Part shown: one piece after another, positions 59,535 to 64,000 of the stretch | Layout of the letters: every line of letters starts with the position of its first letter | How positions within the stretch are numbered: position 1 is the stretch's first letter | DNA from: Endothia cerciana | Taxonomy: Eukaryota; Ascomycota; Sordariomycetes; Diaporthales; Cryphonectriaceae | Assembly: GCA_026119935.1 (NCBI GenBank) | Contig: JALRMH010000049.1 | Span: 186,001 to 250,000 of the forward strand | Length of the DNA: 64,000 nucleotides | Reading direction: 5' to 3' | Program-made: the position numbers and the translations under genes | The notes under the pieces: generated by a model | Told to the model about the DNA's origin: nothing | The model's input: the letters and a program-made list of their open reading frames with translations, nothing else | Database searches by the model: none

Positions 59535-59933
59535 ATGCAAACCAGATCCAGGACTACGATACTAGCACAGAAACCGCTGGCCTGCGAAGTCGCAGCTCTC
59601 ACTGATGCGGAACTAGACCAGTATCTTCAGGACCACCGTCATCAGGTCGCAGTTCAGGACCCAGATCAAATACCGGAATCTTTCATCGAACGACTCAGGT
59701 AAGCTGCACACCTCAACTGTTTCCGATCCAGAGGAACCTACTAACACGCAAGAAGAGATCGCGCACTACAACCGAAGGCGGCTCCGGCTCTCAACCTCGA
59801 CCAAGTCAACACTCGATTGCTCGCGGCGACACAAGAGCCCAGCCCTCCGCTGGAGCGATCGGCCTCCTCCTCCTCCTCCTCCTCCTCCTCCGTATTGTCC
59901 TCAGTGTTCTCATCGTTGTCCGTGTTTTCGTGA
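59535..59933 (+). CDS. Small hypothetical protein with serine-rich tail
   Basis: Two exons: 59535-59698 and 59756-59933; 113 aa. The 57-bp intron has GTAAGC, a perfect TACTAAC branch site and an AAGAAG double acceptor (using the first AG adds one Arg). The N-terminal part (MQTRSRTTILAQKP ... VAALTDAELDQYLQDH ... IPESFIERLR) looks like a small helical region. The second exon gives ALNLDQVNTRLLAATQEPSPPLERSA, then a run of about ten Ser from a TCC repeat (59866-59893), then VLSSVFSSLSVFS and stop. I do not recognise a family. It may be the truncated N-terminus of a larger fungal protein, since the Ser tract ends abruptly in a hydrophobic tail. The intron signals support it being, or having been, a real gene. 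Confidence 0.55.
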
Positions 59934-62030
59934 TCTGTTACGTGGACACTTTTGACTTTGAGAGGAGGCTGACGTCTGGTAGGCTGAGGCTTTTCTTTTT
60001 GTTTTTGCGCTTCGTTGTTTCATATTACCGACTTGTGTGTCTGGATCTAGATGTTTACCTAGGCATCGGCATGTGGCTGTTCCTCTACCTCCCTTATGTA
60101 GAAATAACAGCTTTGTGAGTGACTTGATTTCGGTTTTCTATTGTAAGAGTCATTCCGTCCAGCAGAATTTCATTTGCGCATTTGACTTAAGGTCTGTAGC
60201 TTTGAAAATGCGGTGCTTAATTTGACATGTTTGATTCTTCTACTGAGGTTTGGCTTCAAGGAATTTTAAATTAAAACTAATACAACCGATTTCCTCCCGC
60301 ATTCTAATCGCAGAAAGCCGTAAAGATAGTGTTTTAGTACCTAGGTAGAGCTGATAATGCGAGCTTCCTGAGACACAGTACTGACAGGGTGAGAAAAACG
60401 AGCATATGATTTGCGGTTTTTTATGGTAGTACATTTCCCATTCTCTATATTTCCTAAACAAAGCCAAAGCTACTAGAACTGCTCCGTGGCCGACGAGCGC
60501 CCAGCGTATATGAGAATGGGAAACCAGAGACCGTCGTCTTTACTATCAGCTTCTTTAGTATTCACGCGAAGTCGGAATCCAAGGGATTACAAGGTGCAAG
60601 ACTTCGCCTAATATAAGTTCGAGATGGGCTGGAAAGGAAGGTAAAATACAGATTCCATGACAGCAGCTGCAGCGTGCCAGCTAGCTTCTTGCGCTATGCT
60701 TAAAATAAAAAAATAAAAAAAATAAAAAATAAAAAAGTAGTCTGCTTCTTGTGAGCGACGACTTCTATTTGAAACTGTAAGACTGGTGGATCAACCCGGA
60801 CTTGAGGCTGTGGTGTAAGAGATTGGGGGATTGTTAGGCTCTCTTATTCTGGGCACGCAATGGCATGATATCAATACCACAAGATCGGCCTCAGTCTGGT
60901 CTAGTGATCGGGGCGCGCTGGCTTCGTGCATCGTCAATCGATCTGACATCTTTCTACTCCTCACCTACCCTCCTATATAGGAAGTCTTCCTGTGAAGCTT
61001 GAGTCATGGACGGTGACAAGGCTGACCTGTCACCCATTCACCCATCCCTTGTTCTCCGCTGATCCCGTCAAATATCACCAGCATTCCGGTAGGCACTAAG
61101 GTGCCACGTCCCTTCGCCTCTACTGTAACTCAGCACGCACGGCTGCCTATATTACACCAACACAATATACTTCAGGGGCCCAAAGATGCACCTTTGTCTC
61201 CTCTAGCGAGCCGAGGTTGTCTCTTAATTACCCCAGGTCCCGTTCCTGCCGCGATCCTGTGACTGACAGACCCAGCCGGCTACGACAACGCATCATGTGC
61301 GGGCCGGTAAGGAGGACGTGGAGGTGTGCCGCCTGGCGACCTCACCTGCAGCGCCCGCTTGTGTAGAGGGGTGGGGAGACGCTGGAAGGGGTAGAGAAAT
61401 GGGAATTTCTCGATATCTTGGACAGCCAGCATAACGAAGGCAGATTGTACTACAAGGTGCAATGGAGAGATCACGCTGCCACATGGCGACCGGATGCCGA
61501 CCTGAAGGGCAGCGATGAAGCTAATATCCTACGCTTTCAAGCCGCGAATCCGGGTAATTAAGCCAGGCCCTCCGCAGTAATCAGAGCGCCCAGCACAGGC
61601 TAGACCACTACGGAGATCAGCAAGAATTTCATGTTCTTTACTGAAACAACGGATTTTTGAGTGTCTATTCATTATGGGAATAGATGGCAGGTTTACAGCG
61701 TTTCGAGACGATACGCGTACCACCACACGACTCTGTGGGCGCATGTTGCATACCCGGGCCACGCCTCTCATCGTAGGTACCTACGGCGGGCCCCTTCAGG
61801 CCCTCAGAGACACAGCCACGACGTTTGCTGCATGTCACCCCGGCCATCATGACGTTGTGGATGCAGCTGGTCTCTCGACGCGGCGCAGTAATTATTACTC
61901 ACTCACTTGCATACCATGCCCAAAGTCTTGGTTGGACACGGCGCAAAGCCTGCCTGCACTTTTGCCGCTCCCACTCGCGCCTCAGTCTTGCTAGCATTCC
62001 TCCACAGGACCCTGAAGCCAACGGCATACA
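59934..62030. other. Gene-poor, A/T-richer region
   Basis: About 2.1 kb. It holds an A-rich run with single Ts at 60701-60737, the chromodomain-like fragment at 61367-61561, and no other supportable coding sequence. Confidence 0.5.
61367..61561 (+). pseudogene. Chromodomain-like fragment
   Basis: A 64-codon frame bounded by TAG (61364-61366) and TAA (61559-61561), without an ATG. It reads VEKWEFLDILDSQHNEGRL, YYKVQWRDHAATWRPDADLK and ANILRFQAANPG. This follows the chromodomain pattern: ExIL, gap with Gly, YxVxW, a short turn, TWxPxxxL, then a C-terminal helix. Such domains end the integrase of Ty3/gypsy chromoviruses and occur in HP1-like proteins. No integrase, reverse transcriptase or long terminal repeat is visible nearby. 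A relic of a retroelement or one exon of an unrecognised gene are both possible; the AG of the upstream TAG could be a splice acceptor. Confidence 0.5.
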
Positions 62031-62073
62031 ATGGAGACCAACAGCACCTTAATCGACCATCTGAGTTCCAGCG

Positions 62074-62121
<48 letters not shown>

Positions 62122-63967
62122 CGTCTGGACGCTCGCTGTTCTGGGGCCTTGCTGCGATCGCTCTGAATGCCATGCTGCAACCTTCAGTGAGACCAACTCT
62201 TCACCACTATTAGGCCAGAGGCCCCCCTTTGAGACACCAATGGGGTTCTGACCGTCGGTGCAGTTCACCGGAAACGTATTGAGTCGTGGCGTCTTCGAGG
62301 ACTCCCTGGCACCGCACCGCTCTTCGCCATGTGTATGCTTGACGGATGCTGCAGCAGATGTCTGGCTTATCGCCCGCCGTTTTCGCCGATCATCAAACGG
62401 TACACAGGATGACCGGCCGCGCGCGTCTCCAGTCGCCGTGTCCATGCGGCTGGCAACGTTCCTGTTCGGCGTCCTCCCCCAGGTCATCAAGATCTTCAGC
62501 GCACGCGGCATCCCTGTCACCCAAGCTGTGGTCGCCGGCCTGTTCCTGAGCACCATCATCTCTATGGCACGGACACTGCACCTCGTGGATGGACAACAGG
62601 ATCTGGCAGAGGGGCAGGAAGACTTCACGGACTTGTTGAGTCCTGGCCCTGGCTCTGACGCGACGGAAGATGCCAGGGTAGCCGATAACAGGGTGAAAGT
62701 AATCTTGGGTCTTGTCGCGATTTTTCCGCACGCCATCGCCCTCAGCTACGTCTGGACCGCCATAGCAAGCCGTACCAGCATCGAGCTGATCTCAGAAGAC
62801 GTCGTGAACGGGGCACAATGGATAGCCGGCACCTTGGGTTTCCTGACGATACTCTATCTACTTCTGCAAGTGGTGTGCTTTACGGTTTGGAAAAGTTATC
62901 TGCTGCCGAGATCTGCAGTAGCGATTGTCGCGGCCGTGACAAGGACTTATGAACTTGTATTCCTGCTTACGCACGACAGGAAATATAACGCGACTAGGAA
63001 AAGGTTATGGCTACCGTTGTGCTTCTACGCAGCACTGGGCAGCTACTTCATGGCTTGGGCGTTGAAGAGAGCCGCATCCAGGTTTTTGGGGAGGTCTAGC
63101 AACACTCCACAAACCAACGAGGAAGTTGGAAGTATCGACCAGCCAGGTACAGAGATGCTGTCAATACCAGGCCCAGATAATCCCTCGGCTACGGTGTCCG
63201 ACATCGACAGGGTGAGCATTGATATAGCGACTGGGGCTGGGCATCATGAAGACTCCGCTCACGAGCGTGCTCCATTAGACAGCACCCAGGGCGGGCAACA
63301 TTCCTGTAATATCCAGACTTCACCTCGGCCCCATGGTTCTCATCCTACCACACCTCGACCGCCTCAGTCGGTACATTCGCCGCCAGCAGCTGACCCTGCG
63401 GATCCAACGACAAGACCCGGAGACGTCACTACCAATGAAGACCAATCGGGTGTCACCGACGACATACCACTCTGGATGAACATGATGTTATACCCGGCTG
63501 TCGCGTACCTACTGCTACTCCACCTTGCGGGTGTCTTTCCCCTGGAGAGCTCGGATGAGCCGGGCGCGGCCGAAGAAGGAACTGCCAGCCAGCACCCACA
63601 GCCTAATACAGCCGACGAGGTTCCGTACCCTGAGACCGTACAACCAGCGGGTTCCAACTTCTGGCGCTTCCTTCTGAAACCAGTCTTTCTGTTCAGTAGT
63701 TCTCTACTGTCAAATGGCAGTGTCCGTCTCGTCGTTCGGTACTTGTGTTTGACCGTACATTATCTAATAAAGGGAACATTTATTGCTGGTCTTCAAATAT
63801 GGGCCTACCCGTTTCACCGGGCCAGGGCGAAGCTGAGTAATGACTTCGAAGACATAGCCTGGGTTGCTTTTGGGATACTAAACGTTGCGACGACTGCAAT
63901 ATACTATTTGTTGATATTTGACGGGGAAGGCACGTATATGCCTCAGTGGACTAGTTTACTTGGCTAG
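62031..63967 (+). CDS. Hypothetical multi-pass membrane protein with polyglutamine N-terminus
   Basis: Two exons: 62031-62186 and 62264-63967; the 77-bp intron (GTGAGA...CAG, CTGAC branch site) is phase 0; 619 aa. The first exon gives METNSTLIDHLSSSG, then 15 Gln from an uninterrupted CAG run, then the hydrophobic SLFWGLAAIALNAML. Roughly ten membrane segments follow, for example MRLATFLFGVLPQVIKIF, VAGLFLSTIIS, VILGLVAIFPHAIALSYVW, GTLGFLTILYLLLQVV, LCFYAALGSYFMAWAL, MMLYPAVAYLLLLHLAGVF, and three near the C-terminus. A polar Ser/Pro/Thr-rich loop lies in the middle (about residues 325-460). The family is not recognised and transporter function cannot be claimed. The start is the only ATG giving a continuous spliced frame. 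Confidence 0.75.
62076..62120 (+). repeat. (CAG)15 trinucleotide repeat
   Basis: Fifteen uninterrupted CAG codons encode polyglutamine in the first exon of the membrane-protein gene. A pure-codon run suggests recent slippage and likely length variation between strains. Confidence 0.97.
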
Positions 63968-64000
63968 GTCGGAGGATTTTTCTGTTGGAAAACAACCCAA

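Noticed and set aside
1..64000. CRISPR array, operon or secondary-metabolite cluster
   Set aside because: No spaced direct repeats were seen. The DNA is eukaryotic with spliced genes, and no polyketide synthase, NRPS or terpene cyclase frame is present.

Overview
The window looks like nuclear DNA of a filamentous ascomycete (Pezizomycotina, probably a Sordariomycete). Genes carry short introns (about 50-150 bp) with GTRNGY-like donors and TACTAAC or CTGAC branch sites. Proteins match fungal families closely, the single tRNA gene has a nuclear-type intron, and genes are spaced by 0.2-6 kb. The exact species cannot be named from sequence alone.

Layout. 1-4.8 kb: no supportable gene. 4.8-10.3 kb: pirin and a PSP1-domain protein, both on minus. 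10.3-16.1 kb: gene-poor. 16.1-20.8 kb: a cysteine-rich secreted-protein ORF that has lost or lacks an AUG start (minus), an unrecognised basic/nuclear-looking protein (plus) and ribosomal protein eL15 (plus). 22.4-27.3 kb: a six-exon Pumilio/PUF RNA-binding protein (minus). 31.0-34.5 kb: RNA polymerase III second-largest subunit (plus). 35.1-36.7 kb: a Rad57-like recombinase paralogue (minus). 38.3-40.4 kb: cytosolic Hsp70 (plus) with a heat-shock element. 40.8-44.3 kb: an Emi1-like twin CX9C protein and a DUF3176 membrane protein (minus). 45.6-48.3 kb: YME2 (plus). 48.8-50.9 kb: kinetochore protein Mif2/CENP-C (minus). 51.7-52.8 kb: RNase H2 catalytic subunit (plus). 53.0-55.9 kb: the ER-fusion GTPase Sey1 (minus). 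56.5 kb: an intron-containing tRNA-Gly(GCC). 57.2-64 kb is more accessory in character: an FHA-kinase gene with an in-frame TAG, a small serine-tailed protein, an orphan chromodomain-like fragment, and a polyglutamine multi-span membrane protein.

Most of the window is housekeeping: translation, Pol III transcription, DNA repair, chromosome segregation, mitochondrial and ER maintenance. These genes are not an operon or an obvious pathway cluster. The most unusual items are the secreted-protein ORF with ACG where ATG is expected, the interrupted FHA kinase lacking the catalytic-loop lysine, a second apparent leader/start inside the PUF gene, a pirin with an N-terminal membrane anchor followed by a better second ATG, a minimal uORF overlapping the YME2 start, and poly-C tracts recurring in introns always on the sense strand. 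No clearly new multi-gene system was found.
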